Part shown: positions 15,796 through 24,763 of the stretch, piece by piece
Numbering within the stretch: the first letter of the stretch is position 1
Layout of the letters: each line of letters opens with the position of its first letter
NCBI RefSeq assembly: GCF_010668395.1
Contig: NZ_WUEY01000010.1
Span: forward strand, 124,001-188,000
Length of the DNA stretch: 64,000 nucleotides
Reading direction: 5' to 3'
Origin: Martinezella lusitana
GTDB taxonomy: Bacteria; Pseudomonadota; Alphaproteobacteria; Rhizobiales; Rhizobiaceae
Position numbers and translations under genes: made by a program
Notes under the pieces: model-generated
The model's input: only the letters and a program-made list of their open reading frames with translations
What the model was told of the DNA's origin: nothing
The model's database searches: none

Positions 15796-18177
15796 ATGCA
15801 AAGCCGCTCCCTGGCAATCGCCCTCCTGGTCACGACGGCGCTCGGTATCATCGCCTCTTCACCCGCGCCGGTGTTTGCGCAAGCCGCTGAAAAGACCGGC
15901 CGGGTTTCGTATGACATCGCGCCGCAGCCCTTGTCCCAGGCTCTTGTCCAGTTCTCGAAAGTGACCGGCGTTCAGCTGTTCTTCAATGCCGATCTGGCGC
16001 GGGGAATAAGCTCGAAGGGCGCCAGCGGGCCGCTCACCAGGGCAGAGGCGTTGGAGAGGATCCTCGCGGGATCCGGCCTCATCTACCGTTTCACCAACCC
16101 GACGACGGTGACGATTTCCAATTCGGCTCGCTCGGCAGCTGCCGATGGAGCGACCGCCCTTGCGCCTATCGTCGTGCAGGCGGGCAAGCAGAGCGGGTTC
16201 ATCTCGACGGACGGCAGCGTCGCCTCGAAAACGGACATACCGCTTCTGGAAACGCCGCAGTCCGTACAAGTCGTCACGGCCGCTCAGCTCGATGTCCAAA
16301 AGCCGCAGACCGTCCGCCAGGCCGTCGCCTATTCGAGCGGCGTCACCACGCCGGACAGCCCTGATAATCGGCTGGACAATCTTATCGTTCGCGGTTTCCA
16401 GGTCGATCAGTACTACAATGGTCTCAAGCTGCAGCAGGGAACCTGGAGCACGCCGAAGGTCGATCCGTTCTTCCTCGACAGCATCGAGGTTCTGCAGGGG
16501 CCTTCCTCCGTCCTTTACGGACAGGGCTCACCCGGCGGCATCGTCAACCTGGTGGGCAAGAAGCCGACTGACGAGCCGCTGCACGAAATCCAGCTGCAAA
16601 GCGGCAGCTACAATCGCGCCCAGGCTGCCTTTGATTTCAGCGGACCGGTCAACGATGACGGTACGCTGCTGTATCGCCTGACGGGACTGGGGCGCACGAC
16701 CGGAACGCAGGTCGAAAACCAGCGGGAGGAACGGGTCGAAATCGCTCCGGCCGTCACGATCAAGCCGGACGAAGACACCAAACTCACGATCCTGGGCGAC
16801 TATCTGAACGATCCGAAAGGTGGCTTCTGGAGCCGTTTGCCGACAACCGGAACGCTCGTTCCGACCAGCCGCGGCACCTATTTCCCGACGGATCAGTTTA
16901 CCGGCGACAAGGATTTCGACCATATGCGCCGTCAGCAGCAGAGCATCGGCTACGAGTTCGAGCATCGCTTCGACGATGTCTGGACAGTCCGGCAGAATCT
17001 GCGCTTCCAGCATATGAGCGTCGACTATGCGGAACTGCAGGCCGCCTCGCTTGCCGCCGACGGTCACACGCTGCGCCGGTCAGCCTACACGGCGCAGGAG
17101 CAGCTCAACACGCTCGCAATCGACAACCAGGCCGAAGCGGATTTCGATACCGGGGCGGTTTCGCACAAGGCGTTGTTTGGCCTGGACTATCAATACAAGA
17201 ACTGGAACAACTTCACCCGCTACGGCACCGGTCCGTCGCTCGACCTCGATGATCCCGACTATATTCAGGCCGTCGCGACGCCGCCTGTTTTCCAAAGTGC
17301 GAAGCAGAGGCAGAGCCAGTTCGGCCTCTATGCGCAAGACCAGCTCAAATTCGACCAATGGGCGCTGCTGCTTTCGGCTCGCCAGGACTGGGCTGCAACC
17401 GACAGCAACAACTACCTGACCGGCGTCGACACCAACCAGAACGACCATGCCTTCACCTGGCGCGCCGGGCTTACCTATCTGTTCGATAACGGATTTGCGC
17501 CTTACGTAAGCTATGCCACCTCCTTCAGTCCGACGGTCGGCGTCAGTTCCTCCGGCGACCCCTTCAATCCCACAACGGGCAAGCAGTACGAAGTCGGTTT
17601 CAAATATCAGCCGACGGGCTATGACAGCTTCATCACCGCGTCGCTCTACGACCTGAGACAGCAGAATTACCTGACCAGTACATTGACGACACCCGTCGTC
17701 CAGACGCAGGTCGGCGAGATCAGAAGCAGGGGTGGCCAGATTTCCGCTCTTGCAAGCATCACGGATGAGTTCAACGTCACGGCCTCCTACGCCTATCTCG
17801 ACAACGAGATCCTGAAGGCGAGTGACGGAACGGCGGGCAACCGCGTTGCGAACCTGCCGGCCAATACCGCATCGCTATGGGCGGACTACAAGTTCCAGGA
17901 TGGCGTGGCCGACGGCCTTGGTCTCGGCCTTGGCGTCCGCTATATCGGCAGTCGCTATGTGACCAATGCCAATACGGCGAAGATTCCCGATCATGTGGTA
18001 TTCGATGCGGCCTTGAACTACGATCTCGGAAAGATTTCCAATGAGATGCGCGGAGCCACCTTTGCCTTGAACGTCTCCAACCTGTTCGACAAGCACTTCA
18101 TCAGCGATTGCACGGCGGCCGGTTGCGTCTACGGCATGCGCCGCACGGTTTTCGCGACGCTTGGGTACAAATGGTGA
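15796..18177 (+). CDS. TonB-dependent siderophore receptor with N-terminal signalling (STN) domain (cassette A)
   Basis: Outer-membrane receptor for a ferric siderophore, most likely hydroxamate given the FhuBCD genes that follow. From ATG 15796 the signal peptide is MQSRSLAIALLVTTALGII through VFAQ; an ATG at 15736 would add 20 residues. Domains: STN (about 35-105, PQPLSQALVQFSKVTGVQLFF), plug (about 130-250, with ETPQSVQVVTAAQ and VLQGPSSVLYGQGSPGGIV), then a 22-strand barrel ending in the aromatic LGYKW. The STN domain is what couples such receptors to FecR. The stop codon is overlapped by the fhuD start. Confidence 0.92.
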   Translation: MQSRSLAIALLVTTALGIIASSPAPVFAQAAEKTGRVSYDIAPQPLSQALVQFSKVTGVQLFFNADLARGISSKGASGPLTRAEALERILAGSGLIYRFTNPTTVTISNSARSAAADGATALAPIVVQAGKQSGFISTDGSVASKTDIPLLETPQSVQVVTAAQLDVQKPQTVRQAVAYSSGVTTPDSPDNRLDNLIVRGFQVDQYYNGLKLQQGTWSTPKVDPFFLDSIEVLQGPSSVLYGQGSPGGIVNLVGKKPTDEPLHEIQLQSGSYNRAQAAFDFSGPVNDDGTLLYRLTGLGRTTGTQVENQREERVEIAPAVTIKPDEDTKLTILGDYLNDPKGGFWSRLPTTGTLVPTSRGTYFPTDQFTGDKDFDHMRRQQQSIGYEFEHRFDDVWTVRQNLRFQHMSVDYAELQAASLAADGHTLRRSAYTAQEQLNTLAIDNQAEADFDTGAVSHKALFGLDYQYKNWNNFTRYGTGPSLDLDDPDYIQAVATPPVFQSAKQRQSQFGLYAQDQLKFDQWALLLSARQDWAATDSNNYLTGVDTNQNDHAFTWRAGLTYLFDNGFAPYVSYATSFSPTVGVSSSGDPFNPTTGKQYEVGFKYQPTGYDSFITASLYDLRQQNYLTSTLTTPVVQTQVGEIRSRGGQISALASITDEFNVTASYAYLDNEILKASDGTAGNRVANLPANTASLWADYKFQDGVADGLGLGLGVRYIGSRYVTNANTAKIPDHVVFDAALNYDLGKISNEMRGATFALNVSNLFDKHFISDCTAAGCVYGMRRTVFATLGYKW

Positions 18178-19106
18178 CGAAATACCGAAACGGCCCGGCA
18201 GCCGGCATCGGTCGTCGGGCGTTGCTGGCGGGCCTTGCAACCTCCTGGATCGGCGGCGGTATCTCCGCGAAAGCCGCCGGCGCTCCCGAGGCGCCCGCCG
18301 GCGCGGTTCTCCGGATCGCGGCATTGGACTGGGGAATTGCCGCAACGCTCGTCAGCCTCGGCGTGGTGCCGGTCGGCGTGCCGGCTCCCGCCTGGTATGC
18401 TCGCTATGTCGTCGATCCGGTCCTGCCCGGTTCGGTGGTCGACGTCGGTCTGCTGTTCACGCCGAATTTCGAACTGCTTCAGGCCCTTTCCCCGCAACTG
18501 ATCGTCACGACGCCTCTCCTGCAACAGGCCGCGCCGATGCTCCAGCGCATTGCGCCCGTCTATGGCGACCTGCTGTTCCAGCCGGAAGCGGACGTTTTGG
18601 ACGTTGCCGAGAAGGGGACGCTTGGGCTGGCCGAAAGGATCGGCGTGCGCGCAGCCGGCGAGAGCCTTGTCGCATCGACGCGCGGCGAACTAACGGCAAC
18701 GGCCGAGCGGCTTGCTAGCCTGGCAAGCCGGCCGCTGCTCTTGGCAAGCCCGCTGGACAACCGGCATGTCAGCCTCTTCGGTCCGAACAGCCTTTATGGC
18801 GGCGTGCTGCGGCGATGCGGTCTGACAAATGCCGAAACGACGATTCAGGGAGAATTCAATGTTGTCGGTCTGGAAAAGCTTGGAGCCTATGGCGACGCCA
18901 CGATGATCCTGCTCGACAGTCCCGCCGCGCCCGGCATGGCAGCCCGCCTGGCCGAAACCCGCCTTTGGCGGACCTTTCCCTTCGTTCGCGACGGAAGACT
19001 GCATGTGCTGCCGGCCGTGCTGGGTTCCGGCGGCCTGCCATCGGCCGCCCGCTTTGCGCGCCTGCTGACCGCCGCCCTGAGCGGCAATGACGGCGGCACG
19101 CCATGA
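18171..19106 (+). CDS. FhuD-like periplasmic siderophore-binding protein (cassette A)
   Basis: Binding protein of the ferric-hydroxamate class (Peripla_BP_2 fold), 311 residues. The ATG at 18171 lies inside the receptor's final codons (ATGGTGA), a seven-base overlap that implies coupled translation. It has a twin-arginine signal: GRRALLAGLATSWIGGG. The mature part has IAALDWGIAATLVSLGVVPVG, NFELLQALSPQLIVTTPLL and a C-terminal YLPxL-like region VLPAVLGSGGLPSAARFA. Its stop overlaps the permease start (ATGA). Confidence 0.9.
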   Translation: MVTKYRNGPAAGIGRRALLAGLATSWIGGGISAKAAGAPEAPAGAVLRIAALDWGIAATLVSLGVVPVGVPAPAWYARYVVDPVLPGSVVDVGLLFTPNFELLQALSPQLIVTTPLLQQAAPMLQRIAPVYGDLLFQPEADVLDVAEKGTLGLAERIGVRAAGESLVASTRGELTATAERLASLASRPLLLASPLDNRHVSLFGPNSLYGGVLRRCGLTNAETTIQGEFNVVGLEKLGAYGDATMILLDSPAAPGMAARLAETRLWRTFPFVRDGRLHVLPAVLGSGGLPSAARFARLLTAALSGNDGGTP

Positions 19107-21085
19107 TCGCGACACAAGACAGGCTTCGTCCGGGGCCCGCGGCGATCATCGCGCTCCTGCTTGCAGCCGCTCTCCTTTCGGCGGCGACGCGGCTTTCCGA
19201 ATTGCTGCCCGTTCATGATTGGTGGCAGGTGCTCGTCGCCCCCGATCTCAATTCCTATGCGCAGGTTCTCGTCCACGACAGCGTGCTGCCACGGTTCGTC
19301 ATCGCGCTCGTTGCCGGCGGTGCGCTTGGATTGTCGGGCACGATTTTCCAGCAGGTATTGCGCACGCCGCTGGCCGATCCTTCGACCCTCGGCGTTTCGG
19401 CCGGTGCCTATCTTGCCTTGGCGGCAGCGGGTCTCTGGGCTCCCGCGCTCGCCGTGTCGGCGCGGGAACTGATCGCCCTTGCCGGCGGCTTGACGGCTTT
19501 CGGGCTCGTCTTCCTGATCGCCTGGCCGCATCGCCTTTCGCCGATATCCCTCATTCTGGCCGGGCTCGTCGTCACCCTCGTCTGCGGCGCGATTGCGGCC
19601 GCGATCAGCCTCTCCTACAGCCTGGGAATGAACGGGCTCTTCGTCTGGACCAGCGGTTCGCTGACCCAGAACGACTGGTCGGCGGTCTCGCGCCTCGCGC
19701 CCTATGCAGGATTGGGTTGTCTAGGCGCAGCACTGCTTGCGCGGCCGCTGGGCGTTCTGTCGTTGAGCGATGAGGGAGCCAGATCGCTCGGCCTGTCGCT
19801 CGCTTCCGTTCGCCTCCTGTCCGTCCTGCTTGCCGTCATGCTGGCTGCTTTCACCGTCAGCGCCGTGGGCGTCATCGGCTTTGTCGGATTTGCCGCGCCG
19901 TTCATCGCCCGTGCGAGCGGCGCCCGCAGGCTGCCGCAGCGCATGATTGCCGGCATCGCCATCGGAGCAATCCTGCTGCTTGCCGCCGACGAGGCATTGC
20001 AGCAGGCCGCGCGCTTCATGCGGGAGATCCCTGCAGGCGCCGCGACCGGGCTTCTCGGCGCCCCGCTCATCGCCATCTTTCTGGGGCGGTTGCCGGTCGT
20101 GGAAGCACCGGTATTGCCGACTGCGGAGCGACGCAGCCGCCGTCCCATGCTTTATCTCGCGATCACCGCGATTGTGCTGCTGGCATTGGTCTGGATTTCG
20201 CTTTCGCTCGGCCCGTCGCTTGACGGATGGAGCTTCGCATCCCCCGCGCAGATGCAATCATTGCTGATCTGGCGGCTGCCTCGCCTGGCTGCCGCCGCCG
20301 CTGCCGGTGTCCTCTTTGCGCTCTCGGGCACGGTCATCCAGCGCATGACCGGCAATCCGATGGCAAGCCCCGAAATCATCGGTGTCAGCACGGGTGCTGC
20401 GCTTGGCATCCTTTTACTCGTTCTGCTGGCGCCTGCCTTCACGCCATTGACGCAGCTGGGCGCCGCCGCTGCTGGCGCTGTCGTCAGCCTGGCCGCCGTT
20501 CTGCTGACGGGACGCCGAAGCCGTTACAATCCGGACCATGTGCTTCTCTTCGGCATTGCGATCAATACCGCCTTTGCCGCGCTGATCGCGGTCCTCCTCG
20601 GTACGGGCTTGCCGAAAGTCTTCGGCGTCATGCAGTGGATGGCCGGCTCGACCTACAGCACGACCCCGCTGCAGGCGATGATCGCTGTCGCCATGGCGGT
20701 CGTGTTTCTTGCGATCGTACCGTTCTTCAGCCGCTGGCTCGATCTGTTGCCGCTCGGCGCCTCCTCGTCGAGAGGCCTCGGCCTCAACATATCGGTCAGC
20801 CGGGCCGTACTTCTGCTTTTGTCGGCTGTCTCGGCAGCCGTGGCAACCCTGCTGATCGGCCCTTTGAGTTTCGTCGGCCTCATGGCGCCACATATTGCAA
20901 GAACGCTCGGCTTCCAGCGGGCACTGTCGCATATGATCGCAGCGGCCATTGCCGGCGCGGCCCTCACGACGCTTGCCGACTTCATCGGGCGCGTATCGCT
21001 GTTTCCGAACCAGCTGCCCGTCGGAATCGTCACCACTCTGATCGGCGGCCCTTATTTTCTCTGGCTGATGCGAAAACAAGGGTGA
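19103..21085 (+). CDS. FhuB-like double-length ferric siderophore permease (cassette A)
   Basis: Inner-membrane permease of 660 residues made of two fused FecCD-type halves (about 1-330 and 345-660), as in FhuB; about 20 membrane helices. Both halves carry the family signatures: LGLSGTIFQQVLRTPLADPSTLGVSAGAYLA in the first is mirrored by ALSGTVIQRMTGNPMASPEI in the second, and VGFVGFAAPFIARASG by LSFVGLMAPHIARTLG. The overlap with fhuD and the fhuC-like ATPase 113 bases downstream complete an importer. Confidence 0.93.
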   Translation: MIATQDRLRPGPAAIIALLLAAALLSAATRLSELLPVHDWWQVLVAPDLNSYAQVLVHDSVLPRFVIALVAGGALGLSGTIFQQVLRTPLADPSTLGVSAGAYLALAAAGLWAPALAVSARELIALAGGLTAFGLVFLIAWPHRLSPISLILAGLVVTLVCGAIAAAISLSYSLGMNGLFVWTSGSLTQNDWSAVSRLAPYAGLGCLGAALLARPLGVLSLSDEGARSLGLSLASVRLLSVLLAVMLAAFTVSAVGVIGFVGFAAPFIARASGARRLPQRMIAGIAIGAILLLAADEALQQAARFMREIPAGAATGLLGAPLIAIFLGRLPVVEAPVLPTAERRSRRPMLYLAITAIVLLALVWISLSLGPSLDGWSFASPAQMQSLLIWRLPRLAAAAAAGVLFALSGTVIQRMTGNPMASPEIIGVSTGAALGILLLVLLAPAFTPLTQLGAAAAGAVVSLAAVLLTGRRSRYNPDHVLLFGIAINTAFAALIAVLLGTGLPKVFGVMQWMAGSTYSTTPLQAMIAVAMAVVFLAIVPFFSRWLDLLPLGASSSRGLGLNISVSRAVLLLLSAVSAAVATLLIGPLSFVGLMAPHIARTLGFQRALSHMIAAAIAGAALTTLADFIGRVSLFPNQLPVGIVTTLIGGPYFLWLMRKQG

Positions 21086-21198
21086 TAAACTCAAGAATAA
21101 TTGTAGCAATCGAGGCCGATCTCTTGCTAGGACGGACATGCGGTCATTGATCACCCCTCCGCGGGTGGAACGCTACGAAATAACGAAGGATATGAAGA

Positions 21199-22035
21199 AT
21201 GGTGACGACTGCCTCCGAAGCACGCCTTGTGCCTCCAGTCGATGGTCCGGCAATGAGCAGCGAGGCGCTTTTCCAGCTTGACGCGGTCTCTTTTGCCATA
21301 TCCGGGCGCACGCTTTTGCAGCCCCTGACGCTGACACTCGCACCGCGACGCACGGTCGGCCTTATCGGTCACAACGGCTCCGGAAAATCGACGCTGCTGA
21401 AACTGCTCGCGCGTCAGCAGCCTCCGGCAGGCGGCACCATCCGCTTTGAAGGCAAGCCGCTGGCAGATTGGGGCGACAGGGCCTTCGCCCGCAAGGTCGC
21501 CTATCTGCCCCAGGCGACGCCGGCTGCTGCCGGTATGCTGGTGCGCGAACTCGTGGCGCTCGGCCGCTATCCCTGGCATGGCGCCCTTGGACGTTTCGGT
21601 CAGACGGATCGCGACAAGGTCGAGGAAGCCATGCAGCTCACCGATGTGGTCGGCATGGCCGACCGCCTCGTAGACACGCTTTCAGGCGGCGAACGCCAGC
21701 GTGTCTGGCTTGCCATGCTGGTTGCCCAGGATGCCGAATGCCTCCTGCTCGACGAACCCATCTCCGCCCTCGACGTGGCCCACCAGATCGAAGTGCTGTC
21801 GCTGGTGCAGAGCCTCAGCCATGCCAAGGGGCTTGGCGTCGTCGTCGTGCTGCACGATGTCAACATGGCTGCGCGCTTCTGCGATCACATCATTGCCTTG
21901 CACTCGGGCAGGATCATCGCCGACGGACCGCCGGACGATATCCTTACCCCCGAAGCGCTGCGCGCCATATACGGCCTCGAGATGCACATCATGCAGCATC
22001 CCACATCGCAGCATTCGGTGGCGATACCGGTATGA
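21199..22035 (+). CDS. FhuC-like ATP-binding protein of ferric siderophore transporter
   Basis: ATPase that energises FhuB-type permeases. 278 residues from ATG 21199, preceded by GAAGGATATGAAGA; ATG 21253 (MSSEALFQLD) is a possible shorter start. Walker A GHNGSGKS (57-64), Q-loop VAYLPQATPA, signature LSGGERQR, Walker B CLLLDEPISALD, H-loop VVLHDVNMAARFCDHII. It is the only FhuC-type ATPase in the window although three FhuB permeases are present, so it may serve all three (inference). Confidence 0.93.
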   Translation: MVTTASEARLVPPVDGPAMSSEALFQLDAVSFAISGRTLLQPLTLTLAPRRTVGLIGHNGSGKSTLLKLLARQQPPAGGTIRFEGKPLADWGDRAFARKVAYLPQATPAAAGMLVRELVALGRYPWHGALGRFGQTDRDKVEEAMQLTDVVGMADRLVDTLSGGERQRVWLAMLVAQDAECLLLDEPISALDVAHQIEVLSLVQSLSHAKGLGVVVVLHDVNMAARFCDHIIALHSGRIIADGPPDDILTPEALRAIYGLEMHIMQHPTSQHSVAIPV

Positions 22036-22139
22036 GATGACGGGAACGGCGGCGTCGCCTCGACGGTGACCGATGCGCCAAAATTGCTCCGTGCGCTCGA
22101 CCGCAGGTTCGCGCCTTGGAATTGCTCTGGAGAAATACG

Positions 22140-22228
22140 CGCTCTTCCATCGGCGTTCAATCGCCGCGAAGAGCGAAGCTGCAAGACTTCATGCATTCTC
22201 CCGTTGTCCCCTCCCGCTGTCGCGGGAG
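22140..22228 (+). terminator. Two hairpins after fhuC, possible transcription end
   Basis: The first is a long two-part stem: CGCTCTTC (22140-22147) pairs with GAAGAGCG (22168-22175), enclosing CGGCG/CGCCG around TTCAAT. The second is CTCCCGC (22211-22217) pairing with GCGGGAG (22222-22228) around TGTC. Neither has a clear U-run, so Rho-independent termination is uncertain. A structured untranslated RNA is an alternative. Confidence 0.4.
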
Positions 22229-22293
22229 CAAGGCTGACCCGCATCCGACATCGATGACGACCGAATGCTTGCGCCATCGATGGATCGGCGGTA

Positions 22294-22319
22294 GCGTAAT
22301 ATTCAGCCGAATATAACGC
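22294..22319. promoter_or_regulatory. Inverted repeat just before the DUF2325 gene
   Basis: GCGT-A-ATATTC-AGCC-GAATAT-A-ACGC: 11-base arms with one mismatch around AGCC, ending 11 bases before the start codon at 22331. Its position would cover the ribosome site or a promoter, suggesting an operator or an mRNA hairpin that controls translation. The binding factor is unknown. Confidence 0.5.
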
Positions 22320-22330
22320 TATCTTGGACC

Positions 22331-23572
22331 ATGACCATTCTTCTCAATCACAAGCGCGTACCTGGATTGACGATTGCCGATCTCAATCCGTCGGGAACCA
22401 TCGTGAAGGCCGTGGATGCGGATCCGCCGGCCAAGTCGCCGCGCCTGAGGACATGGGAGCTTCCATCGATGTTTCATTGTTCGATCGTCGGCACATGCCT
22501 GACGACGGGCGAGCTGCGTCAGGTACTGGCGAAGATCGGCGACATCGATGCAAAGAGCGCGTCCGATCACGCGCTCCACAGCCGGGGAGTCCGGGCGGCC
22601 GGGCAGCGCGACATCGCCGGAAAACTGCTGAACAAGTCCCTCGACAAGCGTCACGAGCGGATCATCAAGCGCTTTTCGAGGCTGTCGACCGCCGATCAGA
22701 TCAAGCGGCAATGGAATGAAGCGGTCGACGACGGGGATATTGCAGGCGCTTATTGGGCCGTTATGAGCCATCCCGTCAGCGATCGTGCGCTCATCCAGGA
22801 AGTCTTCGGCGAGGTGCACATGCTCTCGCATCTGGTGGGCAGCTCGAGCAGATTGGATATTGCCCGGCTTCGAAAGCTCCAGCTCGAAGTCGAGGCGAAA
22901 GACGAGAAGATTGCACGGCAGGAAGAGCGGATCCGCGTCATGTCGGAGGATCGTGCCGGGCTGCAGAACCGTGTCGGGCGGTTGGAGACGAGCCTTCTTC
23001 AGGCGCGCGCGCTCCTGATCGACGCCCCACAGGCCTCCGACGGCTCGAAAAAGAGCCTGAATCTCCTGGCCAAGATGGATGCCGCTCAGGAGAGGGCCGA
23101 GGAGCTCGCGGCACGCCTTTCCGCCATGGAAGCCAGATTGGCCGAAGCCGAAAGAAGGGCATCGCAATTTGCCGAGCAGAACCGGGTGCTGCAGCACGAG
23201 CTCGATCTCGTCGCCGACCTTGTCGAGCCTGCGGGTGTCCAGGGTTCCGTCGTTGCGCCGAACGTGGATGTCGCGGTCCTCTATGTCGGCGGACGACCGG
23301 GCTCCTTCGACCGGATAGGGGCAATCGGCGAGCGTCGTGGGGTGCAGGTCCTGTTCCACGATGGCGGCATGGAGGACAATCTGTCGCTGTTGCCGGCGCT
23401 GGTCGGACAGGCGGTTTCAGTCGTCTTTCCCGTCGATTGCATCAGCCATTCGGCGGCAGGCATCGTCAAGCGTCTCTGCCGTGAAAGCGGCAAGCGCTAT
23501 GTTCCGATACGGTCAGCGAGCCTCGCCAGTTTCCTGGCGGCCGTCGAGAGCATGTCCCTGACCGCGGGCTAG
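22331..23572 (+). CDS. DUF2325 domain protein with central coiled coil
   Basis: A 413-residue soluble protein. The N-terminal part has the family-typical TWELPSMFHCSIVGTCLTTG (about residues 41-60), then a helical region with a long coiled coil (about 175-295, rich in E, R, A and L heptads such as EVEAKDEKIARQEERIRVMS). The C-terminal DUF2325 domain (about 310-400) opens with VAVLYVGGRPGSFDRI and ends with SHSAAGIVKRLCRESGKRY. Its biochemical role is not known to me. The conserved His and Cys residues in HCSIVGTC could bind metal or a cofactor (inference). It ends 24 bases before a LysR gene on the same strand, so they are likely co-transcribed. Confidence 0.8.
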   Translation: MTILLNHKRVPGLTIADLNPSGTIVKAVDADPPAKSPRLRTWELPSMFHCSIVGTCLTTGELRQVLAKIGDIDAKSASDHALHSRGVRAAGQRDIAGKLLNKSLDKRHERIIKRFSRLSTADQIKRQWNEAVDDGDIAGAYWAVMSHPVSDRALIQEVFGEVHMLSHLVGSSSRLDIARLRKLQLEVEAKDEKIARQEERIRVMSEDRAGLQNRVGRLETSLLQARALLIDAPQASDGSKKSLNLLAKMDAAQERAEELAARLSAMEARLAEAERRASQFAEQNRVLQHELDLVADLVEPAGVQGSVVAPNVDVAVLYVGGRPGSFDRIGAIGERRGVQVLFHDGGMEDNLSLLPALVGQAVSVVFPVDCISHSAAGIVKRLCRESGKRYVPIRSASLASFLAAVESMSLTAG

Positions 23573-23596
23573 TGCCCATCATTGCGAGGATCGCCG

Positions 23597-24544
23597 GTGC
23601 TGATCAGACATTTGTCCTTTTTCGTCGTGCTCGCGGAAGAGAGGCATTTCGCAAAGGCGGCGGAGCTTTGCAACATCACCCAGCCGACCCTGTCGGCGGC
23701 CATCCGAAAGCTTGAGGACGATCTGAAGACGACGCTGATCGTGCGTGGCAACCGCTACATGGGCCTGACGCCCGATGGGGAGCGCGTTCTCGAATGGGGG
23801 CGCCAGATTCTCTTCGACTACGATAGCCTCCAGAAGGATCTGAAAGGATCGCAGAAAGGATTGGCCGGCACGCTTCGCATCGGCGCCATTCCCGCTGCCA
23901 TGCCCGCTGTCTCTTTTCTTTCGGAGCGCTTCAGCGAGGAGCATCCGGACGCCACGATCGAGATCAAGTCCATGACCTCGCGCGCCATCCAGCATTCTCT
24001 CGATACCTTCGAAATCGACGGCGGCCTGACCTATCTGGAAAACGAACCGCTGGAGAATGTCAGGCGTATTCCGCTTTATCATGAGCGCTACGTCTTCGTA
24101 TGTCGCTCCGATCACCCCTTCGCCGATCGTCCCTCCGTCACATGGGCGGAAGCCGCCTCCGAAACGCTCTGCCTCCTGAGTGAGGATATGCAGAACAGGC
24201 GCATCCTCAATGGCATTGCGGCATCGGCCGGCTTGACGATAAGGCCGCCGGTGGTGACCAACTCCTTCCTCGCGGTCTGCTCCCATATCCGCAACGGCCT
24301 TTGGTGCAGCATCGTCCCGCATACGTTTTTCTATGTCTTCGGGGATAGATCAGACCTGGTTGCCATCGACCTGACCGATCCGGATCAGACGCATGCCGTC
24401 GGTCTGGTCATTTCCGACCGATCACCGCAGTCGCCGATGACGAAAGCGTTGATCCGCTGCCTGCAGGGAGCGGATTTCGACCGCGAGTTCCAGGATCGGA
24501 TGCCGATAAATCAGGCGTCATCGACTTTGTCTATCGCGCGGTAG
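23597..24544 (+). CDS. LysR-family transcriptional regulator next to formate dehydrogenase
   Basis: LysR-type regulator of 315 residues from the GTG at 23597, chosen because GAGGA lies six bases before it and the protein then begins LIRHLSFFVVLAEERHFAKAA, the canonical LysR start. The helix-turn-helix is HFAKAAELCNITQPTLSAAI (residues 18-37). The ligand-binding domain runs to about residue 300. It sits 24 bases after the DUF2325 gene and 219 bases before the formate dehydrogenase gene, which it probably activates (inference). Confidence 0.9.
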   Translation: MLIRHLSFFVVLAEERHFAKAAELCNITQPTLSAAIRKLEDDLKTTLIVRGNRYMGLTPDGERVLEWGRQILFDYDSLQKDLKGSQKGLAGTLRIGAIPAAMPAVSFLSERFSEEHPDATIEIKSMTSRAIQHSLDTFEIDGGLTYLENEPLENVRRIPLYHERYVFVCRSDHPFADRPSVTWAEAASETLCLLSEDMQNRRILNGIAASAGLTIRPPVVTNSFLAVCSHIRNGLWCSIVPHTFFYVFGDRSDLVAIDLTDPDQTHAVGLVISDRSPQSPMTKALIRCLQGADFDREFQDRMPINQASSTLSIAR

Positions 24545-24763
24545 AAAGCTTTCATTTGCCAGCCTCCGGATGCCGTGAGAGCATTCCTCTCGTTGAAACG
24601 ATGTTCCGTGCAAACGGACCGTGGCTTTAGGAAACACCGGCAACTGACCTGCCTCGGGGCAACCTGGCGCTGGCCAATTCCTCCAGAAACGATCTCTGCG
24701 AACGGCGGACAAGTTCACGCTGCCGACGGTGTCTCCCTTTGCCCAAAATCTAAGGAGATGAAC

